A stretch of 14,231 nt of DNA from contig JAOUET010000025.1 of the NCBI GenBank assembly GCA_029858605.1, positions 1-14,231 of the forward strand, read 5' to 3'. The DNA is from Coriobacteriia bacterium. GTDB lineage: Bacteria > Actinomycetota > Coriobacteriia > Anaerosomatales > JAENZW01. Under the pieces are notes generated by a model. The model ran no database searches and was not told where the DNA came from. It saw only the letters and a program-made list of their open reading frames with translations. Shown piece after piece: positions 1-6,791 of the stretch (its first letter is position 1; every line of letters begins with the position of its first letter). Position numbers and translations under genes: made by a program.

Positions 1-14
1 GAGGGGTGCGTTCC

Positions 15-1028
15 GTGCACGTGGCCACACTGTGGTCGACCGACGACGATCGCGTACGGTGCGAGCTATGCCCCAATGCCTGCCGAATCGCCGAAGGGCA
101 CACCGGCATCTGCGGTGTGCGCAAGAACGTCGATGGGTCGCTGTTCGCTGTCACCTACGGTCAGATCTCGTCGATCGCTGCGGATCCGATAGAGAAGAAG
201 CCGGTGTTCCACTACTTCCCCGGCACTTTGGTACTGTCGATCGGGAGCGTCGGCTGCTCAATGAAGTGCGGGCACTGTCAGAACTGGCGCATATCGCGCG
301 CCGACCCCTCGGACGACGGCGTCGATCTGCACTACCTCGAGCCGTCCGTCGTCGTCGACATGGCACGCAAGTATCGTTGCCCTGGGGTCGCCTTCACCTA
401 CAACGAGCCGATCATATGGGCAGAGTACGTCGCAGATGTCGCGCGGATGTGCCGCAAGGAGGGCCTCTTCACGATCATGGTCACCAACGGGTATGTGACC
501 GAGGCGGGCTTGGACTTTCTCGGCGGGCTCATCGACGTGTGGCGAGTCGATCTCAAGGGGGCAAGTGACGAAACCTATCGCAAGCTTTGCAAGGTTCCCA
601 GCGTCAAGCCCGTCAAGGAGATGGCCGAACGTGCTCGACACTACTGGGGCATGCACGTCGAGGTAGTGACGAACGTCGTTCCCACGGTCAACGACTCGCC
701 CGAGGAACTTCGAGCGATGGCGACCTGGATCGCCGAAGGCCTCGGCACCGATACGCCATGGCACATCACGAGGTTCTTCCCGTATCTCGACTACTCCGAC
801 CTGTCGCCAACTCCTGTCGAGACCCTGCGAATGGCCCGGGCGGTCGGCGAGGAGGCGGGTCTGCAATTCGTTTACCTCGGCAATATCGACGAGTCGGGCG
901 GCGAGAACACGTTCTGTCCGTCGTGCGGCGCGGTCGCCATCCGCCGTTCCGGGTACACCATACTTGCGAGAAACATGCGCGAGGGTGTTTGTGCGAGATG
1001 CGGTGCCGAACTCAACATCGTTGAGTGA
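15..1028 (+). CDS. amrS: AmmeMemoRadiSam system radical SAM enzyme (AmrS family)
   Basis: The 337-residue product matches the AmrS family, radical SAM proteins that co-occur with AMMECR1 and MEMO-like proteins and whose reaction is not established. The radical SAM signature C-x3-C-x2-C (GCSMKCGHCQNW) puts C81, C85 and C88 in place to bind a [4Fe-4S] cluster. Ahead of it lies the family's cysteine-rich N-terminus (C16, C19, C23, C33) with the typical stretch ADPIEKKPVFHYFPG. Two CxxC pairs near the C-terminus (C301/C304 and C326/C329) look like a zinc ribbon. I chose the GTG at 15 because GAGGGG at 1-6 precedes it by 8 nt. A GTG at 6 is in frame but lacks room for a ribosome site, and the frame is open to the window edge, so a start further upstream is not excluded. 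Partner genes amrA and amrB are not in the window. The next gene follows after 20 nt, so both are probably co-transcribed. Confidence 0.93.
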   Translation: MHVATLWSTDDDRVRCELCPNACRIAEGHTGICGVRKNVDGSLFAVTYGQISSIAADPIEKKPVFHYFPGTLVLSIGSVGCSMKCGHCQNWRISRADPSDDGVDLHYLEPSVVVDMARKYRCPGVAFTYNEPIIWAEYVADVARMCRKEGLFTIMVTNGYVTEAGLDFLGGLIDVWRVDLKGASDETYRKLCKVPSVKPVKEMAERARHYWGMHVEVVTNVVPTVNDSPEELRAMATWIAEGLGTDTPWHITRFFPYLDYSDLSPTPVETLRMARAVGEEAGLQFVYLGNIDESGGENTFCPSCGAVAIRRSGYTILARNMREGVCARCGAELNIVE

Positions 1029-1048
1029 GTTTGCACTTGGGAGAGCAC

Positions 1049-1762
1049 ATGTCCGACGAGCAAGGGCACGAACCTATCACCGAGCCACGAGTGCTGGTGT
1101 TCTTCGACTACGCTTGACCGTTCTGCTACGTCGACCAGTTCCGGTTCGACAGACTCAGGGAAGACCGCGACGTCGAGGTCGTCTTGGTGCCTTTTGAACT
1201 CAGGCCGGACATGCCCGAAGAAGGCTGGCAGATGAGTGAGCTCGAGGCAGGTGGCCACTCCGACCGCGTCGAACAACACCTGTATCGGGTCGCCGAGCGC
1301 GACGGGTTCCCGATGATGGTCCCCGGCTTCCTGCCCAAGACTCATCTTGCATTGTCGCTCGGGGAGTTCGCTCGAGATCGCGGAGAGTCCAGCCACATTG
1401 CGGTGCACCATGCCATCTTCGGCGCGTACTTCGGGAAGGGGCTGGACATCGGTTCGAGGGACGTGTTGCTCCAGATTGCCGAGGAAGAAGGACTGGCCGC
1501 CGAGGAAGTCGGCAAGATGTGGCAGGAAGGTGCGTACGACGAGCGCCTCAAGCAGTTCCGACACGTGGCGATACACATGGGGCTCGACTCCACGCCCGCA
1601 GCTCTGATCTGTGACGAACTCCACATCGGTTCGCGTCCCTACCAGGTGTTCCGCGATTCGGTCGACCACTGTCTCGACGGGGCCGAGGAAGAGCCGAATG
1701 TCGAAACGGGCGCTGGCGCGGCAGGGGAAGGGCACAGTCCGGAAGGTAGGCCCGAGCTCTAG
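1049..1762 (+). CDS. Selenocysteine-containing DsbA/FrnE-like thiol oxidoreductase (in-frame TGA read as Sec)
   Basis: Read through one in-frame TGA at codon 23, this is a 237-residue thioredoxin-fold protein of the DsbA/FrnE (2-hydroxychromene-2-carboxylate isomerase-like) type. The N-terminal strand VLVFFDYA runs into U23-P24-F25-C26-Y27, matching the family's usual C-P-W-C-Y active site with Sec replacing the first Cys. The helical insert (FLPKTHLALSLGEFARDRG, then HAIFGAYFGKGLDI) and the cis-proline segment (DSTPAALICDELHIGSRPY) are also family-like, as is the length. The last ~25 residues form an acidic Gly/Glu-rich tail that is not part of the fold. There is no signal peptide, so a cytoplasmic role in thiol redox chemistry is expected; the substrate is unknown. 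The ATG at 1049 has GGGAG at 1039-1043, 5 nt upstream. Translation from a later TTG (1184) would lose the active site. Neighbouring genes use TGA as stop, so TGA is not generally reassigned. Alternatives are a nonsense mutation or sequencing error. Confidence 0.85.
1115..1117 (+). other. In-frame TGA, predicted selenocysteine codon
   Basis: This TGA interrupts an otherwise continuous reading frame from 1049 to 1762. It sits at the N-terminal cysteine of the expected CxxC motif; only this residue differs from a plain Cys protein. Homology-like sequence continues on both sides in the same frame: VLVFFDYA before it and PFCYVDQFRFDRL after it. This is the pattern expected of a Sec codon and an unlikely place for a random stop. 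Confidence 0.85.
1130..1150 (+). promoter_or_regulatory. Candidate bacterial SECIS hairpin
   Basis: GTCGACC (1130-1136) pairs with GGTTCGAC (1143-1150): 5 bp, one bulged U on the 3' side, then 2 bp, closing a 6-nt loop AGUUCC. The hairpin starts 12 nt after the TGA. Bacterial SECIS elements lie within the coding region directly downstream of the UGA, and the minimal E. coli fdhF element is a short hairpin about 11 nt after the UGA with an AGGUCU loop and a bulged U. Four of the six loop bases agree here. The fdhF bulge is on the 5' side, so the match is not exact. The hairpin is seen in the sequence; its function as a SelB-binding site is inferred. Confidence 0.6.
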
Positions 1763-1822
1763 GCCGTGTCACATGCTCGAGGCAGGACGAAGCATTCGCA
1801 GCGCGGTATCATGATGGAACGC

Positions 1823-1847
1823 CGAACGGCGCGGGACGGGCCGTTCG
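1823..1847 (+). repeat. Perfect 8-bp inverted repeat in the leader of the glycosyltransferase gene
   Basis: CGAACGGC at 1823-1830 and GCCGTTCG at 1840-1847 are exact reverse complements around a 9-nt spacer. The hairpin ends 5 nt before the GAGGGAG ribosome site of the next gene. There is no T-run behind it, so it is not a standard intrinsic terminator. It could be an operator, an mRNA-processing or stabilising hairpin, or a translational control element. A TATCAT hexamer at 1807-1812 might be a -10 box, but I see no convincing -35, so no promoter is called. Confidence 0.5.
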
Positions 1848-1864
1848 AGAATGAGGGAGCATAT

Positions 1865-3106
1865 GTGAACCCTTGCGTGGTAGTACCCACGTTCTGGACG
1901 CGGCGTCGAGGCCGCGTGACCGAGAACCTTCTCACAACGTACGACCACCCGACATCGATAGACGAAGAGGGCACGCTGGGGGCGTGTCTTCGCTCTCTTG
2001 AGCACGTCGAAGGCCTGGGCAAGGTCGTGGTTATCGTTGCGGCGACGGATCCGCGAATCGAGCATACGGCCGAAGATCGGGTCCGCGACATCCTGGGCGA
2101 TTACCCCGGGATCGACACGCTGCTGTTCGGCCCGGCCGAACTAGGGTCTTTGCACCGGCGCCTGGAGCAGGTGGAGTTCGCCGACATGATCCACGGTGTG
2201 AGCCTCGTCGGCTACGGTGCGGTCCGGAACGTCGGGCTCATAGCCGCTGCAGTACTTGCGAGCGAGGCCTTGGTGTTCCTGGACGACGATCAGATCATCA
2301 GCGACACGTCCTTTCTCGAGTGTGCCATGGAAGGGCTCGGCGCCTCCCTTGGCGACGGCAGGAAGATACTCGCGAAGACCGGCTACTACACGGACACCGA
2401 GGGGCGGTATCAGCGCCACAGCGAACCACGGCTCGCGGACATGTTCTGGAGAGGAGAGGATGGGTTCAACGACGCACTCTCCATCGTGGATGCCCCTCCC
2501 CGGATGAGAGAGACACCCGTGGCGTTCGGTGGGTGCCTGGCGCTACATCGGGACATGTTCTGCAACGTGTCCTTCGACCCATGGGTGCTAAGAGGCGAGG
2601 ACATCGACTACGTGATCAACGCGCGGATGCATGGCGGAGACGTGTTCCTGGACGGCGAGTGGAGTGTCATCCACAAGCCCCCGATGCTCGAGAGCGAGGC
2701 TCTGCAGTTCAGGCAGGACGTGTACCGCTTCGTATACGAGCAGCGCAAGATGGAATTCGCGAAATCCCAGGTCGACCTTAGGCAGGTCACGCCCGAATCG
2801 CTGATGCCGTACCCTGGTCCCTTCGTGACCTCAAGCGTCACGTGGCGCGCGATGGCGACGGCTCTCTTGCGCGGGATCACGTCGAAGAGGGGTACCGGCT
2901 ACCTCCGAATCGCCCGGACAGCCGCGAGAGATGCTGCCGAATACGCTCGGACGAACTGCCAGAACTACTTCGATTTCCAGCGGCGCTGGCCGATGCTGAT
3001 GGAGCGCATCTGGGGCGACGATCCACTGCGTTCCTTGTTCATGGGCGAGCGGCGTGTCGATCGTTCGGCGATCAGCGGGCGGTTCCCAGTCGTTCGGGGT
3101 GAGTGA
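1865..3106 (+). CDS. Glycosyltransferase, family 2-like (GT-A fold)
   Basis: The 413-residue product looks like a cytoplasmic nucleotide-sugar transferase with a GT-A fold. It opens with the first Rossmann strand (PCVVVPTFW). The acidic metal/sugar-nucleotide motif FLDDDQ has D140-D142, and the later acceptor-side motif LRGEDIDY has E245 and D246, following GGCLALHRDMF. About 150 C-terminal residues (from roughly 265) appear mostly helical and match nothing I recognise. I see no membrane segment or signal peptide. The GTG at 1865 is chosen because GAGGGAG (1853-1859) lies 5 nt upstream; an in-frame GTG at 1766 would add 33 residues of non-domain sequence across the inverted repeat. Donor, acceptor and product cannot be told from the sequence. 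It is the first gene of a six-gene run, overlapping the next by 8 nt. Confidence 0.85.
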   Translation: MNPCVVVPTFWTRRRGRVTENLLTTYDHPTSIDEEGTLGACLRSLEHVEGLGKVVVIVAATDPRIEHTAEDRVRDILGDYPGIDTLLFGPAELGSLHRRLEQVEFADMIHGVSLVGYGAVRNVGLIAAAVLASEALVFLDDDQIISDTSFLECAMEGLGASLGDGRKILAKTGYYTDTEGRYQRHSEPRLADMFWRGEDGFNDALSIVDAPPRMRETPVAFGGCLALHRDMFCNVSFDPWVLRGEDIDYVINARMHGGDVFLDGEWSVIHKPPMLESEALQFRQDVYRFVYEQRKMEFAKSQVDLRQVTPESLMPYPGPFVTSSVTWRAMATALLRGITSKRGTGYLRIARTAARDAAEYARTNCQNYFDFQRRWPMLMERIWGDDPLRSLFMGERRVDRSAISGRFPVVRGE

Positions 3107-3908
3107 AGGCGCAGTGCCTTCGGCCTACACTGCAGTAGCCGTCGGACTTGCAGCCGGCGTCTTGTCCGGCATGTTCGGCGTGGGTGGTGGAGTCGTGACG
3201 ACGCCGGCGATCCGGCTGCTCTTCGACGCTCCCGCACTGATCGCGGTAGGCACACCGCTTCCGATCATCATCCCGACTGCGGCGGTAGGGGCCATAGCAT
3301 ACGTGCGTCGTGGACTTGCGGACGTGCGTGCGGGCGCCACCATTGGTGCCGCTGGAGCCGTGTTCTCCGTGGCGGGAGCGTTCCTCAGCGAGATCGCTGG
3401 GGGATCGTTGGTCATGTACGCGACTGCGGCACTTATCCTGTATATGGCTGTGGATCTGGCACGACATGCGATGTCGCGGGGATCGACAGCGGATGGCGCG
3501 GCAGCCGAGGGGTCCTCGGGGTCTGATGTGCCGAAACCGCCTTGGATACACCTCGCCGGACTCGGTGTTGTCACAGGTCTCTACTCGGGGTTCCTTGGTC
3601 TCGGCGGTGGTTTCATCGTGGTCCCACTACTCGTCCGATGGCTGCGCTATCCCATGAAGCGCGCGATCGGCACCAGCCTCGTAGCGATCGCGCTTCTGGC
3701 CGTGCCGGGTACCGTGGCGCACTGGACGCTGGGCCACGTGGACGCCGCTCTCGCGGGTTGGCTGACGCTGGGAGTCGTTCCGGGAGCGCTCATCGGGGCC
3801 AAGCTTACGGCGCTGGCGCGCGAGATCCACGTTGAGATCGGCTTCGCCGTGCTCCTCGTCGTGACGGGTGCGGTCCTGGCATTGAACGAGGCGGGTGTGT
3901 TCTTGTGA
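3099..3908 (+). CDS. TSUP family (TauE/SafE) membrane transporter
   Basis: This is an integral membrane protein of about 269 residues in the TSUP (TauE/SafE, formerly DUF81) family, whose members are proposed to move sulfite, sulfoacetate, other organosulfur anions or other small anions. The family's duplicated signature is visible: GMFGVGGGVVTTP near the N-terminus and FLGLGGGFIVVPLL in the second half, each at the start of a bundle of hydrophobic helices. A hydrophilic cytoplasmic loop lies between (MSRGSTADGAAAEGSSGSD). The GTG at 3099 overlaps the upstream stop by 8 nt; a second in-frame GTG at 3114 is a real alternative and has a GAAGG just ahead. Both sit at a small hairpin. The substrate is not predictable from the sequence. 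Confidence 0.88.
   Translation: MSEGAVPSAYTAVAVGLAAGVLSGMFGVGGGVVTTPAIRLLFDAPALIAVGTPLPIIIPTAAVGAIAYVRRGLADVRAGATIGAAGAVFSVAGAFLSEIAGGSLVMYATAALILYMAVDLARHAMSRGSTADGAAAEGSSGSDVPKPPWIHLAGLGVVTGLYSGFLGLGGGFIVVPLLVRWLRYPMKRAIGTSLVAIALLAVPGTVAHWTLGHVDAALAGWLTLGVVPGALIGAKLTALAREIHVEIGFAVLLVVTGAVLALNEAGVFL
3105..3121 (+). repeat. 6-bp hairpin at the start of the TSUP gene
   Basis: GAAGGC (3105-3110) and GCCTTC (3116-3121) are exact reverse complements around a 5-nt loop. The hairpin overlaps the stop codon of the glycosyltransferase gene and covers or abuts both candidate GTG starts of the transporter gene. It would be opened by ribosomes finishing the upstream gene, so translational coupling is a reasonable inference. 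Confidence 0.4.
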
Positions 3909-4765
3909 GCGCTCTGCGTCTCCACACGGCCTCTGCCGAAGACCTGGACCGGCTGTGGCCGACTCTGAGGTCGACGCACCTGTTTCCCTCGCGCGAGGAC
4001 CTCGTGCGCTTCCACGCTTCGGGACCGTGGCGTGTGTTGATAGGCTCCACCGGCAGGGCGGCGCTGCTTGCTCGGTGGCGCGACCACCTTGGCATCCTGG
4101 CGGTACGCGGGTTGTGGTGTTCTGAGCACGAGGTCGGCGACGCGATGCGGCAACTGCGGGATACGGCCGCACGTCAAGGCTTCGACACCCTTCTGAGTCC
4201 GCTGTTGGTGGAGGCTGCGGCGGCGCCATATCTGAGTGCGGGCCTGTCGGTACGCGAGCGAATCGTCGCGTTTCGAGCAAACGCGCGGGGGATCGAAGGG
4301 CTGGAGTCGATCGCGCCACGCGGCATCACCCTCAGGAAGGGAGTGCCGGCAGACATCGCGAACATCCTTCGCCTCGACGCGCGATGTTTCGACGACTTCT
4401 GGAGGTACGGACCGAAGGAGTTGTCCGAGTACATGAGCGTTCAGCGGGTCGTGGTTGCCGAGTGCTCGGCGGATTTGGTCGGGTATACTCTCTGCACTGT
4501 CGAAGAGGGCTGCGGGACGCTCGGACGTCTCGCCGTGGATTCCGTGCATAGACGTCGCGGTGTGGGGTTTGCGCTTCTTGTGGAAGCTCTCGGTTGGATG
4601 GTGCGCATCGGTGCAGGCGCAGTGAGCCTTTGCACGCAGGAAGCCAACGAGGCATCCAGGGCGCTCTACGCGAGCGCGGGACTGAAGGAGCAGCGGGAGC
4701 GCCTGCTGTTCTTGCAGTGCCCAACAGGTCTTGGCGGGTCCTCCCGGGTCGAAGAAGGCCAATGA
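3905..4765 (+). CDS. GNAT family N-acetyltransferase
   Basis: The 286-residue protein carries a GNAT acetyl-CoA-dependent acyltransferase domain in its C-terminal half (about residues 140-280). The acetyl-CoA pyrophosphate-binding motif R-x-x-G-x-G is seen as RRRGVG (R216-G221), after the strand GTLGRLAVDSVH. The later strand and helix (VSLCTQEANEASRALYASAGL) have the usual RimI-like shape. The first ~135 residues could be a second, degenerate GNAT fold, which would explain a length about twice that of a single domain. The start GTG overlaps the upstream stop as GTGA, indicating coupled translation. The acceptor could be a small molecule or protein amine; nothing in the sequence decides this. 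Confidence 0.85.
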   Translation: MSALRLHTASAEDLDRLWPTLRSTHLFPSREDLVRFHASGPWRVLIGSTGRAALLARWRDHLGILAVRGLWCSEHEVGDAMRQLRDTAARQGFDTLLSPLLVEAAAAPYLSAGLSVRERIVAFRANARGIEGLESIAPRGITLRKGVPADIANILRLDARCFDDFWRYGPKELSEYMSVQRVVVAECSADLVGYTLCTVEEGCGTLGRLAVDSVHRRRGVGFALLVEALGWMVRIGAGAVSLCTQEANEASRALYASAGLKEQRERLLFLQCPTGLGGSSRVEEGQ

Positions 4766-6069
4766 TGCATACGCGCAGGATCATCATCGACATGCTGCTG
4801 CTGTTCGCGGTGACGGTGCTCGCTGTCGTCACCGCCTACGTGGTGGTCGTGTCGGACGCACCTCAGTGGCTGCTGATGACCGCGCTCAGTGGCCTGACGC
4901 TTGTGGCGATGGGCAGTGTCGTGGCGAGGTTCGTGCGTCGCCCCGACCACCTGCGGGCGCAGCAGTCGCACAAGATCCTGGAGATCGCCAACGAAAGCCT
5001 AGGCTACCTTCGCAAGGGCCTGAACGAGCAAACGGCGGGGGCGGTTTGCAGGATCATCCTCGTGGAAACCGAGGTGGCAGCGGTAGCTATCACTGACACC
5101 GACCACGTGCTCGGGTTCGCCGGGACGGGCGAGAGCCATCATTCGGTCGGCGGTCCGATCATCACGCGCGCGACTCAAGAGACACTCCGGGACGGGAAGC
5201 ACAGGATTCTGTATGCCAAGGAGGAGATCGGCTGTCCGTCGCCGGACTGTCTTCTCCGCGCTGCGATAGTCGTACCCCTGGAACAAGGTGCGGCTTCCGT
5301 CGGCACGCTGAAGTTCTACTACACTACCCCGAGACTTCTGAACGAGACCCAGGTGACACTCGCCGAGGGACTCGCGAAGCTCCTGTCGACCCAGCTCGAA
5401 CTTGCCGAACTGGAGCGGCAGACGCGACTAGCGACTCGGATGGAACTCAAAGCGCTGCAGGCTCAGATCAACCCGCATTTCCTCTTCAACACGATAAACA
5501 CGATTGCGATGATGATTCGAACGGATCCCGACCGCGCGCGGGACCTCCTTCGGCAGTTCGCCGCCTTCTACAGGCGGACGCTCGAGGCAGGCGACCAGCT
5601 GATCACACTCGACCGAGAGCTCGAGTACGTCAGGCAGTACCTGCTCTTCGAGTGCGCTCGTTTCGGCGATCGCATTCGCGTGTCGGAGAGGGTCGCTCCG
5701 GACCTGCTGGGGTTCCTCGTGCCCGCCTTCGTGCTGCAACCGCTCGTGGAGAACGCCGTCAAGCACGGCATGCGCTCCGAGAAGATACTTCACATCGCTC
5801 TCGACGCGAGCAAGGACGACGGTCACGTGCTCGTCTCCGTCGCCGATGACGGTGTGGGCATCAAGGGCGAGGACCTTCCTCACGTGCTTGAACCAGGATT
5901 CGGCAAGGGGCTTGGAATCGCGCTCAAGAACGTGGACGATAGGCTGAAGGGGTACTTCGGCGGCGATTCCGGACTGGTCGTGCAGAGCTGGGAAGGCGAG
6001 GGCACGATCGTGACGATGCAGATCGCACGTTCAGGGGGGCCCGGGACACCCGAGTCGGAGATGGAGTGA
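4762..6069 (+). CDS. LytS-type sensor histidine kinase with GAF-like domain
   Basis: The 435-residue membrane kinase belongs to the LytS/YehU group (His_kinase domain), which usually pairs with LytTR regulators. Two hydrophobic helices lie at about residues 7-30 and 35-56, instead of the longer 5TM region of classical LytS. A GAF-like domain spans about 75-220 and carries C158 and C163 in GCPSPDC. The phosphoacceptor is H239 in QINPHFLFNTIN. The ATP-binding site follows with the N-box LVENAVKHG, then VADDGVGI and GKGLGIALKNV. The start ATGATG overlaps the GNAT stop; the second ATG (4765) has better spacing from AGAAGG (4753-4758) and would remove one Met. The partner regulator starts at the stop codon. 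The signal is unknown; some LytS-type kinases of enterobacteria sense pyruvate. Confidence 0.93.
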   Translation: MMHTRRIIIDMLLLFAVTVLAVVTAYVVVVSDAPQWLLMTALSGLTLVAMGSVVARFVRRPDHLRAQQSHKILEIANESLGYLRKGLNEQTAGAVCRIILVETEVAAVAITDTDHVLGFAGTGESHHSVGGPIITRATQETLRDGKHRILYAKEEIGCPSPDCLLRAAIVVPLEQGAASVGTLKFYYTTPRLLNETQVTLAEGLAKLLSTQLELAELERQTRLATRMELKALQAQINPHFLFNTINTIAMMIRTDPDRARDLLRQFAAFYRRTLEAGDQLITLDRELEYVRQYLLFECARFGDRIRVSERVAPDLLGFLVPAFVLQPLVENAVKHGMRSEKILHIALDASKDDGHVLVSVADDGVGIKGEDLPHVLEPGFGKGLGIALKNVDDRLKGYFGGDSGLVVQSWEGEGTIVTMQIARSGGPGTPESEME

Positions 6070-6791
6070 TGACCGGACAGGCCAAGCTGAAGGCACTTGT
6101 CGTCGACGACGAGGCACCCGCCCGCTCTGAACTACGCTACCTGCTGGACGAAGCCGGCGGCGTGGAAGTGGTCGGCGAGGCTTCCAACTCGGCGGAGGCG
6201 TTGCAGCTCATCAAGGCCATACCCTACGACGTGGTGTTCCTGGACATCGACATGCCTGGGCTTTCCGGCGTCGAACTGGCCGAAGTGCTCGCCGCGACGG
6301 ACCGGCCTCCTTCAGTCGTGTTCGTCACCGCTCACGGAGAGCACGCAGTCAAAGCCTTTGAGGTGGCCGCCATCGACTATCTCGTGAAGCCGGTGGAGGT
6401 GTCGCGACTTCGCCAGTGTATAGAGCGCCTGCACCCTTCCGAGGAGGCTCCCGCACGAATCGAGCGCATTCCCGTTGAGAAGGCCGGCCGAAAGGTTCTG
6501 CTCCAGGTCGACGACATCTACTACATCATGGCCAAGGACGACTACTCGTACCTCCACACCGAGAAGGAGCGCTACCTGTCGACGATATCGCTTGCACAAC
6601 TCGAGGCCAGGCTCGAGCCGCAAGAGTTCTTCCGCATCCACCGACGCTATCTGGTGAATCTGAGAAGAGTCCAAGAGGTCGTGCCGATGTACGGGGGCAC
6701 CATGCTGCTCACGCTCAGCGATCCGGAATCCACACAGGTTCCTGTTTCCCGCCGCCGGGTTCCCTCTCTCAAGAAGGCCCTCGGACTGTGA
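6069..6791 (+). CDS. LytTR family response regulator
   Basis: The 240-residue regulator has a receiver domain (about 8-120) and a LytTR DNA-binding domain (about 132-238). The acidic pocket is D13-D14 in VVDDE, the phosphorylated residue is D59 in FLDIDMPG, and the conserved Thr and Lys are in FVTAHG and YLVKP. The LytTR part shows the typical IYYIMAKDDYSYLHT and FFRIHRRYLVNLRRV segments. The ATG at 6069 is preferred, with CGGAG about 8 nt upstream and a one-base overlap with the kinase stop (TGATG); a GTG at 6066 would add one residue. It is expected to be phosphorylated by the kinase just upstream and to bind paired direct repeats near target promoters. I could not find a convincing LytTR site in the window. 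Confidence 0.95.
   Translation: MTGQAKLKALVVDDEAPARSELRYLLDEAGGVEVVGEASNSAEALQLIKAIPYDVVFLDIDMPGLSGVELAEVLAATDRPPSVVFVTAHGEHAVKAFEVAAIDYLVKPVEVSRLRQCIERLHPSEEAPARIERIPVEKAGRKVLLQVDDIYYIMAKDDYSYLHTEKERYLSTISLAQLEARLEPQEFFRIHRRYLVNLRRVQEVVPMYGGTMLLTLSDPESTQVPVSRRRVPSLKKALGL

Noticed and set aside
1026..1048. Second Sec codon at the end of amrS (reading on past TGA)
   Set aside because: The family's usual end is reached, the sequence after TGA is not protein-like, and the ribosome site for the next gene follows at once.
1115..1117. TGA read as a nonsense mutation making the DsbA-like gene a pseudogene
   Set aside because: The rest of the frame is intact, the ribosome site is good, and the TGA replaces precisely the catalytic Cys. 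A random mutation at this exact codon is unlikely, though not excluded without a search for Sec machinery.
1115..1117. TGA reassigned genome-wide to tryptophan or glycine
   Set aside because: TGA ends amrS, the glycosyltransferase, transporter, GNAT, kinase and regulator genes with a new start right at or after it, and Trp is encoded by TGG throughout.
1807..1812. TATCAT as a -10 promoter box for the six-gene operon
   Set aside because: The -35 position reads AGGACG at 17-nt spacing, a poor match, so I did not call a promoter.
3647..4762. Long minus-strand open frame opposite the transporter and GNAT genes
   Set aside because: Low-complexity Arg/Pro/Ser-rich translation typical of antisense frames; the plus-strand genes have clear motifs and coupled starts.
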